Source: an uncultured Alphaproteobacteria bacterium (GTDB lineage: Bacteria > Pseudomonadota > Alphaproteobacteria > RF32 > CAG-239). From it: a DNA stretch of 64,000 bases. Location: contig CALXTW010000011.1 in assembly GCA_944391515.1 (NCBI GenBank), positions 1-64,000 on the forward strand, given 5' to 3'. How positions within the stretch are numbered: the first letter of the stretch is position 1; every line of letters starts with the position of its first letter. The notes beneath the pieces are model-generated. The model was not told the origin of the DNA. It saw only the letters and a list, made by a program, of their open reading frames with translations, and did no database searches. A program made the translations under genes and the position numbers. Below, piece by piece: positions 51,761 to 60,297 of the stretch.

Positions 51761-52168
51761 ATGAAAAGAGTAGCGGCAGGAATAATCGTTTGTGACAATA
51801 AAATTTTGGTAGCCCAAAGAAAGCGTGGTAAAGATTTAGCTTATTTTTGGGAATTTCCGGGCGGAAAAATTGAAGAAGGCGAAACCGCTCCCGAATGTCT
51901 GCACCGCGAGATTATGGAAGAATTTAATATGGAAATCCATGTTGGCAAATTTTTTATGGAAAGCGAATATGACTACAGCTTTGGTAGTTTCAAGTTAGAA
52001 GTTTATTTTGCCACTTGCGCTTCTCAAATTGTGCCAGATTTGTTTGAACACGAACAAGCCCGTTGGGTTGATGTTCAAGACCTCAAAGATTTTACTTTTT
52101 CACCGGCAGATATCCCCGTTGCCGAAGCTTTGCTAAAACTTAATGATTTAAGTACCATGCTACGCTAG
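51761..52168 (+). CDS. mutT: Nudix hydrolase, MutT-like
   Basis: A 135-aa pyrophosphohydrolase. The Nudix box is GGKIEEGETAPECLHREIME with EF after it, containing the required G-x5-E-x7-RE-U-x-EE. The N-terminus VAAGIIVCDNKILVAQRKRG fits MutT proteins that hydrolyse 8-oxo-dGTP. The 3' end overlaps opgH by 29 nt on the opposite strand. Confidence 0.88.
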   Translation: MKRVAAGIIVCDNKILVAQRKRGKDLAYFWEFPGGKIEEGETAPECLHREIMEEFNMEIHVGKFFMESEYDYSFGSFKLEVYFATCASQIVPDLFEHEQARWVDVQDLKDFTFSPADIPVAEALLKLNDLSTMLR

Positions 52169-54200
52169 CTTTGTTCAAACTATCAGCATTATAAAGCAAA
52201 GCAATTTCTTCATCTTTTGTAAAGTCCGGCTCAATTCCGTAATTGATAAAGTTTTCGAGCTTTATTTGTGCTTTTGCTAAATCGGTTTGCTTAAAATCGG
52301 GAACAGGTCCGTTAATTGGCAGCATTAAGATATGCAAAGCGTTCATCTGGCTATTTTTAACAAGCAAAACAGCGCCTCTGTCAACAGATTTATTTTGAAC
52401 TAAGATATCTTTGAATTTTTTAGCCTGACTAATAATCTCTGGTACATTTGTTTCTTCCGGAATTACAAAATAGCTATGTTTTTTGAACCATAAACCAGCT
52501 TTTTCCAAAGAAGTGAACATTGAAATAGGGATGGAAAACATCAAACCAACTGTAATCGGCAACATCCACCAAAAGAGAGACTTTGCATACATTGCCACCA
52601 CAATTGTGGTAATAATTCCAAGAATTGTGTGCCAAATATGCCGACTAAATGCATCCTTAAAAGATGTTCCGTCATCATCTCTGTTTTGCGTATTCCAGCT
52701 TACAGAATGTCCGGTAAAAATATCAAACACAAACTTACTTTGGAACATCATCATAATTGGGGCTTGGAGTGCGCTAAAAATAATTTCTAATAAGACACTT
52801 TTAATAGCTCCTTTAGTTTTTGATTGAGCTTTTTTCCCTTTTGAACGATATTGAATCAGATAGATAATCAAGCCTAAAAACTTAGGGAAAATCAGCATAA
52901 ACATTGAGAGTACAAATAATGCGATTGTTCCCAATTTATCAAAAATCGGCCAGGTAGGGAACAAAGTTCTAACCTCGGGGAAATATACCGGAGGAAAGAA
53001 CTCTCTTCCCAAAGCAATCATAAGACCAACCAATAAAAAGCATAACCAAATAGGGGAAGATAAGTAAGACATAACCCCGATTGTAAAGTGAACGCGGCTG
53101 ACCGGGTGCAATCCTTTAGAAATGAGAATTTTAAGATGTTGCATGTTTCCCTGACACCAACGTCTGTCTCGCGCAGCAAAGTCAATCATTGTCGGCGGAC
53201 ATTCTTCATAAGACCCTTTGAGCTCAGGGAGCAACCAAGCCGACCACCCCCCTCTGCGAATAAGCGCAGCTTCAACAAAGTCATGGCTTAAAATATGTCC
53301 ACCAAAAGGTGCCTTTCCTGGCAATACGGGTAAGCCACAGCATTGAATAAAAGCACTTGTGCGAATAATGGCATTGTGCCCCCAATAGTTGCTGTCTCCA
53401 ACTTGCCAATAGGCTAATCCGGAAGATACAATCGGACCATAGACTTTACCGGCAAATTGTTGCATTCTGGCAAAAAGAGAATTTTTGTTTACCGTCATCG
53501 GCGGTGCCTGAATAATACCGGCACTTTGGTTTGCTTCCATGAGCTGAGCCATACGAACGATTGTTGGTCCACACATCAAACTGTCGGCATCCAACACCAA
53601 CATATTTTCAAAGGCTTTACCCCATTTGTTGCAAAAATCTTCAATATTTCCGCTTTTTCGAGCGGTATTTTTCACTCTACGACGATAGTAGAGATGAATT
53701 TCTTTCGGCATTAATTTTTGGGTTTCGAGCCAAGTATGTTCTTCTTCCACCCAAACTTTAGGATCGGTCGTATCACTTAATACAAAAATATCAAAAGCAT
53801 TTGCTTGCCCTGTATTTTTCAGGTCATGTGCTATTGCCAATAAGTTAGCAAAAACGCTTTGCGGAGATTCGTTATATATAGGCATTAAAATAGCCGTACG
53901 TTTTTTTAACGGAGTCTTTTCCGGTACCCAAATAATTCCCGGCACTTTACGCTTTGCCAACAATTCAAAAAAGCCAAAAATACTTGACCAGAAAAACAAA
54001 GCAATCCACGCAAATGTTAAAATAAACAAGCCAATCATCAAAATTTTTGTGATAAGCAGTGAATCTGTTGGAATAACGCTCACCCATTTCAATGTCGCTA
54101 GCAAAGTCGAGAGTATCATTAAGCCAAAAACTTTAATACGACGATTGCGAATGCGTTTAGGGTTAAGGTTATAGATATTGGGAAAGGAAGTTTCACTCAT
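52140..54200 (-). CDS. opgH: Glucan glucosyltransferase OpgH
   Basis: A 686-aa membrane glycosyltransferase (GT2) that makes osmoregulated periplasmic glucan. TM helices lie at the N-terminus and in the C-terminal half. The GT2 core has AILMPIYNESP, LVLDADSLM (D-x-D type) and RDRRWCQGN (Q/R-x-x-RW type). Shorter than the enterobacterial protein, as is common outside that group. It lies 6 nt after the gene at 54206, in an operon with opgG. Confidence 0.93.
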   Translation of the reverse strand: MSETSFPNIYNLNPKRIRNRRIKVFGLMILSTLLATLKWVSVIPTDSLLITKILMIGLFILTFAWIALFFWSSIFGFFELLAKRKVPGIIWVPEKTPLKKRTAILMPIYNESPQSVFANLLAIAHDLKNTGQANAFDIFVLSDTTDPKVWVEEEHTWLETQKLMPKEIHLYYRRRVKNTARKSGNIEDFCNKWGKAFENMLVLDADSLMCGPTIVRMAQLMEANQSAGIIQAPPMTVNKNSLFARMQQFAGKVYGPIVSSGLAYWQVGDSNYWGHNAIIRTSAFIQCCGLPVLPGKAPFGGHILSHDFVEAALIRRGGWSAWLLPELKGSYEECPPTMIDFAARDRRWCQGNMQHLKILISKGLHPVSRVHFTIGVMSYLSSPIWLCFLLVGLMIALGREFFPPVYFPEVRTLFPTWPIFDKLGTIALFVLSMFMLIFPKFLGLIIYLIQYRSKGKKAQSKTKGAIKSVLLEIIFSALQAPIMMMFQSKFVFDIFTGHSVSWNTQNRDDDGTSFKDAFSRHIWHTILGIITTIVVAMYAKSLFWWMLPITVGLMFSIPISMFTSLEKAGLWFKKHSYFVIPEETNVPEIISQAKKFKDILVQNKSVDRGAVLLVKNSQMNALHILMLPINGPVPDFKQTDLAKAQIKLENFINYGIEPDFTKDEEIALLYNADSLNKASVAWYLNH

Positions 54201-54205
54201 ATTTT

Positions 54206-54652
54206 TTAGCTTTTTTTCTGTTTAAATATTTTTTTCAAAAAGTTTGACGGGCGAGGAATATTAATTTCTTGAGGTTTCATCTGAGAGAAGACATAGTTAG
54301 GAGCCACGTGAATGACTTCTTGGCGTAAGGCAAGAACTATTTTTTCGTCACTATCTTTGAGCGCAAAAATTTTCTCGCCCCATTTTTGTGCGCCTTTCGT
54401 CTCTAAAACACAAAATTTAAACAAAGCCACCAATTGCTCATCATCAAGAGAACTGTCGTTAAATATTTTTTTTGCTGTTGACGCCACAATCTTATCGAGC
54501 TCATTAATAACTTTGTCCCCATTTTCTTGGCTCAGAGAAAGCCTTCCTCTTAAAGTAGGAGAAATTTTATGAGCCCCGTCATCAGTAAAGCCGAGCCCTT
54601 TCAAATAGGCAGCAATAATATCGTCGATACTTTGAATTTTTATGGTAACCAT
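54206..54652 (-). CDS. Small protein between opgG and opgH, unknown
   Basis: A 148-aa protein without signal or TM, mainly helical, with a basic C-terminal end (FLKKIFKQKKS). ATG 54652 follows TTGGAG and lies within the opgG 3' end, so translation is coupled. I do not recognise the family. Context suggests a cytosolic accessory factor for glucan synthesis. Confidence 0.72.
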   Translation of the reverse strand: MVTIKIQSIDDIIAAYLKGLGFTDDGAHKISPTLRGRLSLSQENGDKVINELDKIVASTAKKIFNDSSLDDEQLVALFKFCVLETKGAQKWGEKIFALKDSDEKIVLALRQEVIHVAPNYVFSQMKPQEINIPRPSNFLKKIFKQKKS

Positions 54653-56238
54653 TGATAACTCCAAGTTTCAGAAATTGTCTTACCATCTTTTTTGAGCAAA
54701 ATTCTGAGCTCTGCCGTTTTATTATTAGGTTCAAAATCAGCATAAACGGTTGCCCCGCCGGTAACAGGATTATAGACCAGATGTGTCCCGACAATTTTTC
54801 CCTCTGTTGTTGAAACTTCAGGAACAATTTTGCCAGACTTAATATCTTGTCGAATTTGTTTGCGTCTTCCGGGCAAATCAAAATCAACCACAAATTTGCG
54901 TTTATGTGTTTCTAACATTCCTGATACACCGCCAACACCGGTATAAGTTGCGGTAACTTTAGCAAGTTTTGTATCTGTTGGAATAGTGTTACTCCAATAG
55001 AGGCGGTAACTATATTGTAAAGGCTTTCCGGGTTCAACTTCATCTTCTGGCACCCAGTAAGCGACAATATTGTCATGAATTTCTTGAATAGATGGAATTT
55101 CCACCAACTGAACCATACCTTTCCCCCAATTACCCTTAGGTTCAACCCAAGCACTCGGGCGCAATTCATAATCTGCCTCAAAATCGAGATAATGTTCAGG
55201 ATTTCTGTCTCTCTGCATCAAACCAAAACCTTTAGGATTGTTATCTAAAAATGAGCTGATGCGTAAATATTTTGAGTTGTCTAACGGACGCCATAAAACT
55301 TCACTGTTTCCGTTCCAAATGAGCAAACCATCGCTATCGTGCACTTCGGGTCTATGGTCATCAAAACGATTCTTCGTGTTTTCTCCAAATAAGAACATTG
55401 AGGTCAGTGGAGCAATACCAATCTTATTAATTTTCTTTCTAGGAATAAGTACGGCATCAACATCCATAACAGTCCGCTTTCCGGGAGTAATGATAAAGGT
55501 ATAAGCTCCGACGACACTAGGACTGTCAAGCAAAGCATAAACTGTAACGGATTTGTCGCCGCGTTTTGGTCGTTGCAGCCAAAATTCTCTGAAAATCGGA
55601 AACTCTTCACCGGTTTGTACAGCCGTATCAATTGCAAGACCACGAGCAGAAAGTCCATATTTTTGTCCTTTACCGAGTCCTCTGAAATAGCTGGCACCCA
55701 AGAATGAGACCAACTCATCATAATAAGTCGGAGAGTTCAAAGGATAGTGCAAACGAAAACCGGCATATCCAAGGTGATTATCTGTAATATTAAGATTGTT
55801 TTTGCCATAATTAAAGAACTTAGGCGAATAGTCGATAGGCTTAGCAACTCCGTTCACAACTTCATTAATCGGAACCGGTACTTGAAAAATAGAGCCTAAA
55901 TGAAAGAATTGCATTTCAAAAGGCAAACGCTTTCCGTACCAAGGACCATTTTCTCTGACAAAACGAATATCACGGTGTTGGTCGTAGTTCAGTTCTTTCA
56001 ATTCTTGCGGAAGATTATTCTCAGGAGCTTGATAATCTTTTTTTGACAGTCGAATAGCTTTATTAAGGAGCACATCTGGTCCAAAAGATTCGCCTTCACG
56101 AGTCTGTGAGTTAATTTCAGATTTTTCAGTAGTTATAACCAAATTCTTGTTTTTATAAAAGTAATATCCGCCGCCGATTGCGCCCAAAAATACCAAACCA
56201 CAGCCCAGAGCCGTCCAACGTTTCAACATATCGCTCAT
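54640..56238 (-). CDS. opgG: Periplasmic glucan biosynthesis protein OpgG/OpgD family
   Basis: A 532-aa MdoG-family protein. The N-terminus has a hydrophobic stretch (LGCGLVFLGAIGGGYYF) that may be a signal anchor. The body has the family pieces FFHLGSIFQVPVPINEV, YFRGLGKGQKYGLSARGLAI, FPIFREFWLQRP and LRISSFLDNNPKGFGLMQRDR, followed by WVEPKGNWGKG. An ATG at 56229 is an alternative start with better spacing. Confidence 0.92.
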   Translation of the reverse strand: MSDMLKRWTALGCGLVFLGAIGGGYYFYKNKNLVITTEKSEINSQTREGESFGPDVLLNKAIRLSKKDYQAPENNLPQELKELNYDQHRDIRFVRENGPWYGKRLPFEMQFFHLGSIFQVPVPINEVVNGVAKPIDYSPKFFNYGKNNLNITDNHLGYAGFRLHYPLNSPTYYDELVSFLGASYFRGLGKGQKYGLSARGLAIDTAVQTGEEFPIFREFWLQRPKRGDKSVTVYALLDSPSVVGAYTFIITPGKRTVMDVDAVLIPRKKINKIGIAPLTSMFLFGENTKNRFDDHRPEVHDSDGLLIWNGNSEVLWRPLDNSKYLRISSFLDNNPKGFGLMQRDRNPEHYLDFEADYELRPSAWVEPKGNWGKGMVQLVEIPSIQEIHDNIVAYWVPEDEVEPGKPLQYSYRLYWSNTIPTDTKLAKVTATYTGVGGVSGMLETHKRKFVVDFDLPGRRKQIRQDIKSGKIVPEVSTTEGKIVGTHLVYNPVTGGATVYADFEPNNKTAELRILLKKDGKTISETWSYQWLP

Positions 56239-56285
56239 TCCAATACATAAGAAAAGGTTATAATTATCTCAATTATATTTTCTTT

Positions 56286-56314
56286 AATATCAGGAGCTTT
56301 ATCTCAAAAGTCAA
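56286..56314 (-). promoter_or_regulatory. Candidate promoter of opgG
   Basis: -35 TTGACT (56314-56309), 17-nt spacer, -10 GATATT (56291-56286). It lies downstream of the terminator at 56359, so opgG need not depend on readthrough. Confidence 0.5.
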
Positions 56315-56358
56315 GCCAAAAGATAAAACATTCGAGGTTAATAACAGACAATTCTAAT

Positions 56359-56394
56359 AAAAAAAGGGCAGTGCATTTGTGTCTGCACAAGCCC
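56359..56394 (-). terminator. Strong intrinsic terminator, minus strand
   Basis: GGGCTTGTGC pairs with GCACTGCCC around a 10-nt loop and is followed by seven T on the minus strand. There is no T-run on the plus side. Confidence 0.88.
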
Positions 56395-56405
56395 GTATTT
56401 GCTCC

Positions 56406-56435
56406 TTATAAAATAAGCAGCCAAAACCAAACCAT
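56406..56435 (-). CDS. Possible 9-codon leader peptide MVWFWLLIL
   Basis: ATG GTT TGG TTT TGG CTG CTT ATT TTA TAA, with GAAGG 5 nt upstream. The peptide is very hydrophobic and has two Trp and three Leu codons. The ribosome site is at the extreme 5' end of the predicted transcript, so translation is uncertain. Confidence 0.3.
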   Translation of the reverse strand: MVWFWLLIL

Positions 56436-56452
56436 TTGAACCTTCAATAAAA

Positions 56453-56481
56453 ATTATATCAAAAGATAGGGTAAAATGCAA
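56453..56481 (-). promoter_or_regulatory. Sigma-70 promoter of the small RNA
   Basis: -35 TTGCAT (56481-56476), 17-nt spacer, -10 TATAAT (56458-56453), a consensus -10. Confidence 0.72.
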
Positions 56482-56497
56482 TTTAAAATAAGCCTCC

Positions 56498-56526
56498 TTG
56501 ACAGAGGTGAGAAATAATGTTATAAC
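56498..56526 (+). promoter_or_regulatory. Sigma-70 promoter of the metal-export operon
   Basis: -35 TTGACA (56498-56503), 17-nt spacer, -10 TATAAC (56521-56526). An imperfect dyad (AACAATTAAACAATCGTT, 56537-56554) lies just downstream and may be the ArsR-family operator. Confidence 0.75.
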
Positions 56527-56568
56527 TAAACATATAAACAATTAAACAATCGTTGAAATGAGGTTGTC

Positions 56569-56787
56569 ATGAAGAAAACATATCAATTAGAGGATTTAGA
56601 TTGCGCCAATTGTGCCGCCAAAATCGAACAAGCAATTCAGTCTTTGGAACATGTTATGAGTGCTTCGGTTTCTTTCATGAGTCAAAAATTGGTTCTGGAA
56701 GCTCCTGAAGAACACTTTAGCGAAGTTTTGCAAGAAGTTAAAAAGGTCATTAAAAAAGTCGATTCTGATGTCTCTCTAAAGGATTAA
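56569..56787 (+). CDS. Heavy-metal-associated (HMA) domain protein
   Basis: A 72-aa single ferredoxin-like domain. The metal site is DCANCAAKIEQAI, with the CxxC pair at residues 12 and 15. It is the N-terminal domain of Zn/Cd P-type ATPases as a separate protein, 15 nt before the ATPase gene. It probably delivers metal ions to the pump. Confidence 0.9.
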   Translation: MKKTYQLEDLDCANCAAKIEQAIQSLEHVMSASVSFMSQKLVLEAPEEHFSEVLQEVKKVIKKVDSDVSLKD

Positions 56788-56802
56788 AGTAAGGAGCCAG
56801 AT

Positions 56803-58647
56803 ATGAAACAAAAAAGCCGCCTGATAAAAATCATCATTTCCGCCATCTTATTTGTGTCGGGAATGCTACTTCCTTTGCCAAGCTATGCCCAATTAACTCT
56901 TTTAGGATTGTCATATTTTCTTGTGGGCTGGGAGATTATTGCCAAGGCGGCGAAAAATATTGTTTATGGACAAGTCTTTGATGAAAACTTTTTAATGACT
57001 GTTGCCACTCTGGGAGCCATGGGTTTAGGCGAATATTCTGAAGCGGTTGCGGTTATGCTCTTTTATCAAATCGGCGAATATTTTCAAAAGTATGCCGTTG
57101 CCAAATCACGAAAATCAATTTCAAGCCTAATGAATATTCGTCCCGATTATGCCAACTTATGCGACGGAGAACAAACCAGACAAGTCTCTCCCGAGGAGGT
57201 TAATGTCGGGGACTATATATTAGTAAAACCAGGAGAGAAAATTCCGCTTGATGGCAAAGTCACTGAAGGTACATCATCGCTTGATACCTCATCTCTGACC
57301 GGAGAGAGCCTTCCAAGAGAGGTAGAAAAGGACAGTGATGTTTTAAGTGGGTGCATTAATTTAACGGGTGTTCTTAAAATTCAAGTATCCAAAGAATATG
57401 GTGAGTCAACGGTTGCAAAAATTTTAGATTTGGTTGAAAATGCCGCTTCCAACAAGGCCAAGGTTGAACAATTTATCACCAAATTTGCCCGTTGGTACAC
57501 GCCGATAGTTGTCTTATCTGCGCTTATAATTGCCGTTATTCCGCCTTTGGTTATGGCAGATGCCACTTTTTCAAGCTGGATATATAGAGCACTCACATTT
57601 TTGGTTATATCTTGTCCTTGCGCTTTGGTCATTTCTGTTCCGTTGAGCTTTTTTGGCGGAATAGGAGCGGCCTCAAAGCAAGGAATATTGGTTAAAGGCA
57701 GTAACTATCTGCAAGCCTTGAGTGAAACCGAGGTCGTTGTTTTTGATAAAACCGGAACGTTAACCAAAGGCACATTTTCGGTTGTGAAAGTAGAAGGGAA
57801 TGATTTCCCAACCTCTGAGGTTCTGGAATTAGCCGCTTATGCCGATGCTTATTCCAATCATCCGATTTCCCAATCAATTCGCCAAGCCTATGCCCGCCCG
57901 ATTGATACGTCCAAAATTTCTAATTATCAGGAGATTGCCGGTCGAGGTGTTTGTGCCAAAATCAACGATGTTTTGGTGCACTTAGGAAACGCTCGCTTAA
58001 TGACCGACTTAGGAACGCAAAGCCATGCAGGCGACGGCGATGGCACCATTATTAACTTGGCGGTAGATGGAAAGTATAAAGGCTGGATAAAAATCTCTGA
58101 TGAGGTCAAGTTAGATTCGGCTCAAGCCATTTCAGCCCTCAAGTCTGCTAATGTTCACAAAACCGTTATGTTGACCGGTGACAACAAAGCCTCGGGTGAG
58201 AAAATAGCCAAGCAATTAGGTTTGGATAAAGTTTATTGTGAGCTTTTACCAACGCAAAAGGTTGAAAAGTTAGAAGAATTATTAGCCGCTAAAACCCCAA
58301 ATAAAAATGTTGTCTTTGTAGGCGATGGTATAAATGATGCACCGGTTTTAGCGCGCGCCGATATAGGCATTGCCATGGGAAAACTAGGCTCTGATGCGGC
58401 CATTGAGGCTGCCGATGTGGTAATTATGACCGATGAACCGCTCAAAATTGCCTCTGCCATAAAAATCTCCCGCAAAACGCTGCGCATTGTCAGACAAAAC
58501 ATTGTCTTTGCACTTGCTATCAAGGGATTGGTTTTATTGCTGGGTGTAATGGGTATGGCCACTATGTGGGAGGCAGTATTTGCTGACGTTGGGGTTTCTG
58601 TTTTGGCAATTCTAAATTCTTTGCGCGCCTTAAGCGTAAAAAAATAA
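56803..58647 (+). CDS. zntA: Zn/Cd/Pb P1B-type ATPase, ZntA-like
   Basis: A 614-aa heavy-metal efflux pump. The TM metal-binding motif is SCPCALVISVP, the phosphorylation site is FDKTGTLTKG, the TGE loop is SLTGESLPRE, and the hinge is GDGINDAPVLARADIGIAMG. No N-terminal HMA domain is fused. The downstream gene at 58649, on the opposite strand, is an ArsR-family repressor. Confidence 0.93.
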   Translation: MKQKSRLIKIIISAILFVSGMLLPLPSYAQLTLLGLSYFLVGWEIIAKAAKNIVYGQVFDENFLMTVATLGAMGLGEYSEAVAVMLFYQIGEYFQKYAVAKSRKSISSLMNIRPDYANLCDGEQTRQVSPEEVNVGDYILVKPGEKIPLDGKVTEGTSSLDTSSLTGESLPREVEKDSDVLSGCINLTGVLKIQVSKEYGESTVAKILDLVENAASNKAKVEQFITKFARWYTPIVVLSALIIAVIPPLVMADATFSSWIYRALTFLVISCPCALVISVPLSFFGGIGAASKQGILVKGSNYLQALSETEVVVFDKTGTLTKGTFSVVKVEGNDFPTSEVLELAAYADAYSNHPISQSIRQAYARPIDTSKISNYQEIAGRGVCAKINDVLVHLGNARLMTDLGTQSHAGDGDGTIINLAVDGKYKGWIKISDEVKLDSAQAISALKSANVHKTVMLTGDNKASGEKIAKQLGLDKVYCELLPTQKVEKLEELLAAKTPNKNVVFVGDGINDAPVLARADIGIAMGKLGSDAAIEAADVVIMTDEPLKIASAIKISRKTLRIVRQNIVFALAIKGLVLLLGVMGMATMWEAVFADVGVSVLAILNSLRALSVKK

Positions 58648-58648
58648 G

Positions 58649-59038
58649 TTATTTTCCCTCATTGCAAGGACAGCTAATCTCAAACACATCATCAATCATT
58701 TTGTGAATAAGGGAAGCCATTCTGTCTTGAGCAAGTTTGTAGTAAATTTCTTTACCCTCGCGACGATTGACAATCAAACCAGCCTGACGCAACACGCGTA
58801 AATGGTGTGATACGGCAGAAGCGCTCATGTTTATGGCCACCGAAATATTATTCACACATTGTTCGCTGTGAGCCAACAACCACAAAATACGCAAACGAGT
58901 AGGGTCGCACAACTGCTGAAATACTTCCGAAGCCAGAGCAAACGATTTTTCTTTAGGCATAGCTTCTAATACCTTGTCCAAATGAGCATCATGGTCATGC
59001 AAGGCTAAATGTTGGTCTGAATTTTGTTTGTTTGTCAT
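58649..59038 (-). CDS. ArsR/SmtB-family metal sensor
   Basis: A 129-aa winged-helix repressor. The helix-turn-helix is VNNISVAINMSASAVSHHLRV and the wing GLIVNRREGKEIYYKL. Metal ligands may include the His-rich N-terminus (ALHDHDAHLD) and the CPC near the end. The start is ATG 59038 with GAGAGAACGAAG upstream; longer in-frame codons cross the promoter. It probably controls the ATPase operon. Confidence 0.9.
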   Translation of the reverse strand: MTNKQNSDQHLALHDHDAHLDKVLEAMPKEKSFALASEVFQQLCDPTRLRILWLLAHSEQCVNNISVAINMSASAVSHHLRVLRQAGLIVNRREGKEIYYKLAQDRMASLIHKMIDDVFEISCPCNEGK

Positions 59039-59060
59039 CTTCGTTCTCTCTTCCAAAGCT

Positions 59061-59089
59061 ATGCTAAAATTAAAAACCTTGCTTGTCAA
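59061..59089 (-). promoter_or_regulatory. Sigma-70 promoter of the ArsR gene
   Basis: -35 TTGACA (59089-59084), 17-nt spacer, -10 TAGCAT (59066-59061). Confidence 0.65.
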
Positions 59090-59121
59090 TAAGCCATACT
59101 TGCTTAATTTATGAGATTTCC

Positions 59122-59149
59122 TTGCAAAATACAATTTTAGTTTTATATT
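59122..59149 (+). promoter_or_regulatory. Candidate promoter of the mla operon
   Basis: -35 TTGCAA (59122-59127), 16-nt spacer, -10 TATATT (59144-59149), about 40 nt before the GTG start. Confidence 0.4.
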
Positions 59150-59190
59150 AAACAAATAATTCTAATATACTTCAAAAATTAGAGGTAAAA

Positions 59191-60297
59191 GTGTCGGCAC
59201 AATTAAACTATAATATCCGCAAGCAAGAACTGGAAATAGTTTTAGCGGGAGATTTTATTCAAAATAAAGTCCCCCATGACGAACTGTTGCCGGCAATAAA
59301 TAAGGTAAATCATATTACATTTAGCGCTGGCAGCTTAAAATCTTGGGATTCCTCGTTGGTGGTTATTTTGTTTGAACTAGCCAAAACCGCCCAGTATCAA
59401 GGCGCAAAAATTGATTGGTCAGGTCTGCCAACCAATTTACAAGAGATGATTTCTTTAGCACTAACGTCGTCTGCTACCCCGCCGACCAGAGAGAAACAAA
59501 CTCAAGATTTTTTCACCACTTTGGGTGAAGATACACTCAATAATTATAACAGTCTCAAGCAAGGTCTGTCGTTTATTAAGTCGGCATTAGGCTCATTTGC
59601 TCGTCTTTTAGGGGGCAAAGCCATAATGCGCAAAGTTGACTTTTTGTTTGCCCTCGAAGGGTGCGGTTATAAAGCCGTAGGGATTGTTTCGGTCGTGAGT
59701 TTTATGGTAGGGCTTATTTTGGCTTATGTTGGCTCAATCCAACTCAAAAATTTTGGGGCGCAAATTTATGTTGCAAGCCTGGTGGCAATCGGAATGACCC
59801 GCATCATGGGCGCGATAATGGCCGGAATTGTTATGGCCGGACGCACCGGTGCCGCCTATGCTGCAACCATTGGTACCATGCAGGTTAATGAGGAGATTGA
59901 CGCCCTCAAAACCATGGGGCTTTCGCCGATGGATTTCTTGGTTTTGCCACGCATTTCGGCACTCATTTTAGCCATGCCTTTTTTAACGCTTTTATCCGAT
60001 ATTATGGGAATTTTGGGCGGAGCGGTAGTTGGTGTCTTCACATTAGGAATTCCTTATGAAAGTTATTGGGAATATACTTGGGATGCTTTGTTCTTGAAAA
60101 ACTTTTGGGTCGGAATTTTCCATGGCTTTGTCTATGGCTGGATAATTTCGATTTGCGGTGGTTATTACGGTATTAATTGCGGACGTAACGCAGATTCTGT
60201 CGGCGTCGCCACCACAAAAGCGGTTGTTTCCTCCATTGTTTGGATGATTGTCATTACCGGAGTTTTAACCGTTATTTTGCAGGAGTTTCACCTATGA
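59191..60297 (+). CDS. mlaE: MlaE-type permease with N-terminal STAS domain
   Basis: A 368-aa inner-membrane permease of the MlaE/TIGR00056 family for phospholipid transport across the envelope. Residues 1-100 form a STAS-like domain (the MlaB role fused to the permease). The MlaE core follows: FVVSFMVGLILAY-type segments, GMTRIMGAIMAGIVMAGRTGAAYAATIGTMQVNEEIDALKTMG in pieces. The start is GTG 59191 with GAGG upstream. It overlaps mlaF by 4 nt. Confidence 0.92.
   Translation: MSAQLNYNIRKQELEIVLAGDFIQNKVPHDELLPAINKVNHITFSAGSLKSWDSSLVVILFELAKTAQYQGAKIDWSGLPTNLQEMISLALTSSATPPTREKQTQDFFTTLGEDTLNNYNSLKQGLSFIKSALGSFARLLGGKAIMRKVDFLFALEGCGYKAVGIVSVVSFMVGLILAYVGSIQLKNFGAQIYVASLVAIGMTRIMGAIMAGIVMAGRTGAAYAATIGTMQVNEEIDALKTMGLSPMDFLVLPRISALILAMPFLTLLSDIMGILGGAVVGVFTLGIPYESYWEYTWDALFLKNFWVGIFHGFVYGWIISICGGYYGINCGRNADSVGVATTKAVVSSIVWMIVITGVLTVILQEFHL

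Larger units (their letters stand above)
56359..56447 (-). ncRNA. Small RNA or attenuator leader
   Basis: A transcript of about 88 nt is defined by a near-perfect promoter (56481-56453) and the terminator at 56359. It can form two hairpins: GCTGCTTAT/ATAAGGAGC, then the terminator. It also contains the tiny ORF at 56406-56435. Either a free small RNA or a leader controlling opgG is possible. Not matched to a known family. Confidence 0.55.

Noticed and set aside
56338-56541. 67-residue reading frame MFICLVITLF... on the minus strand
   Set aside because: It spans a strong promoter and a strong terminator and has no ribosome site; the small RNA explains the region better.
59039-59155. N-terminal extension of the ArsR protein
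   Set aside because: It crosses the arsR promoter; ATG 59038 gives the normal family length.
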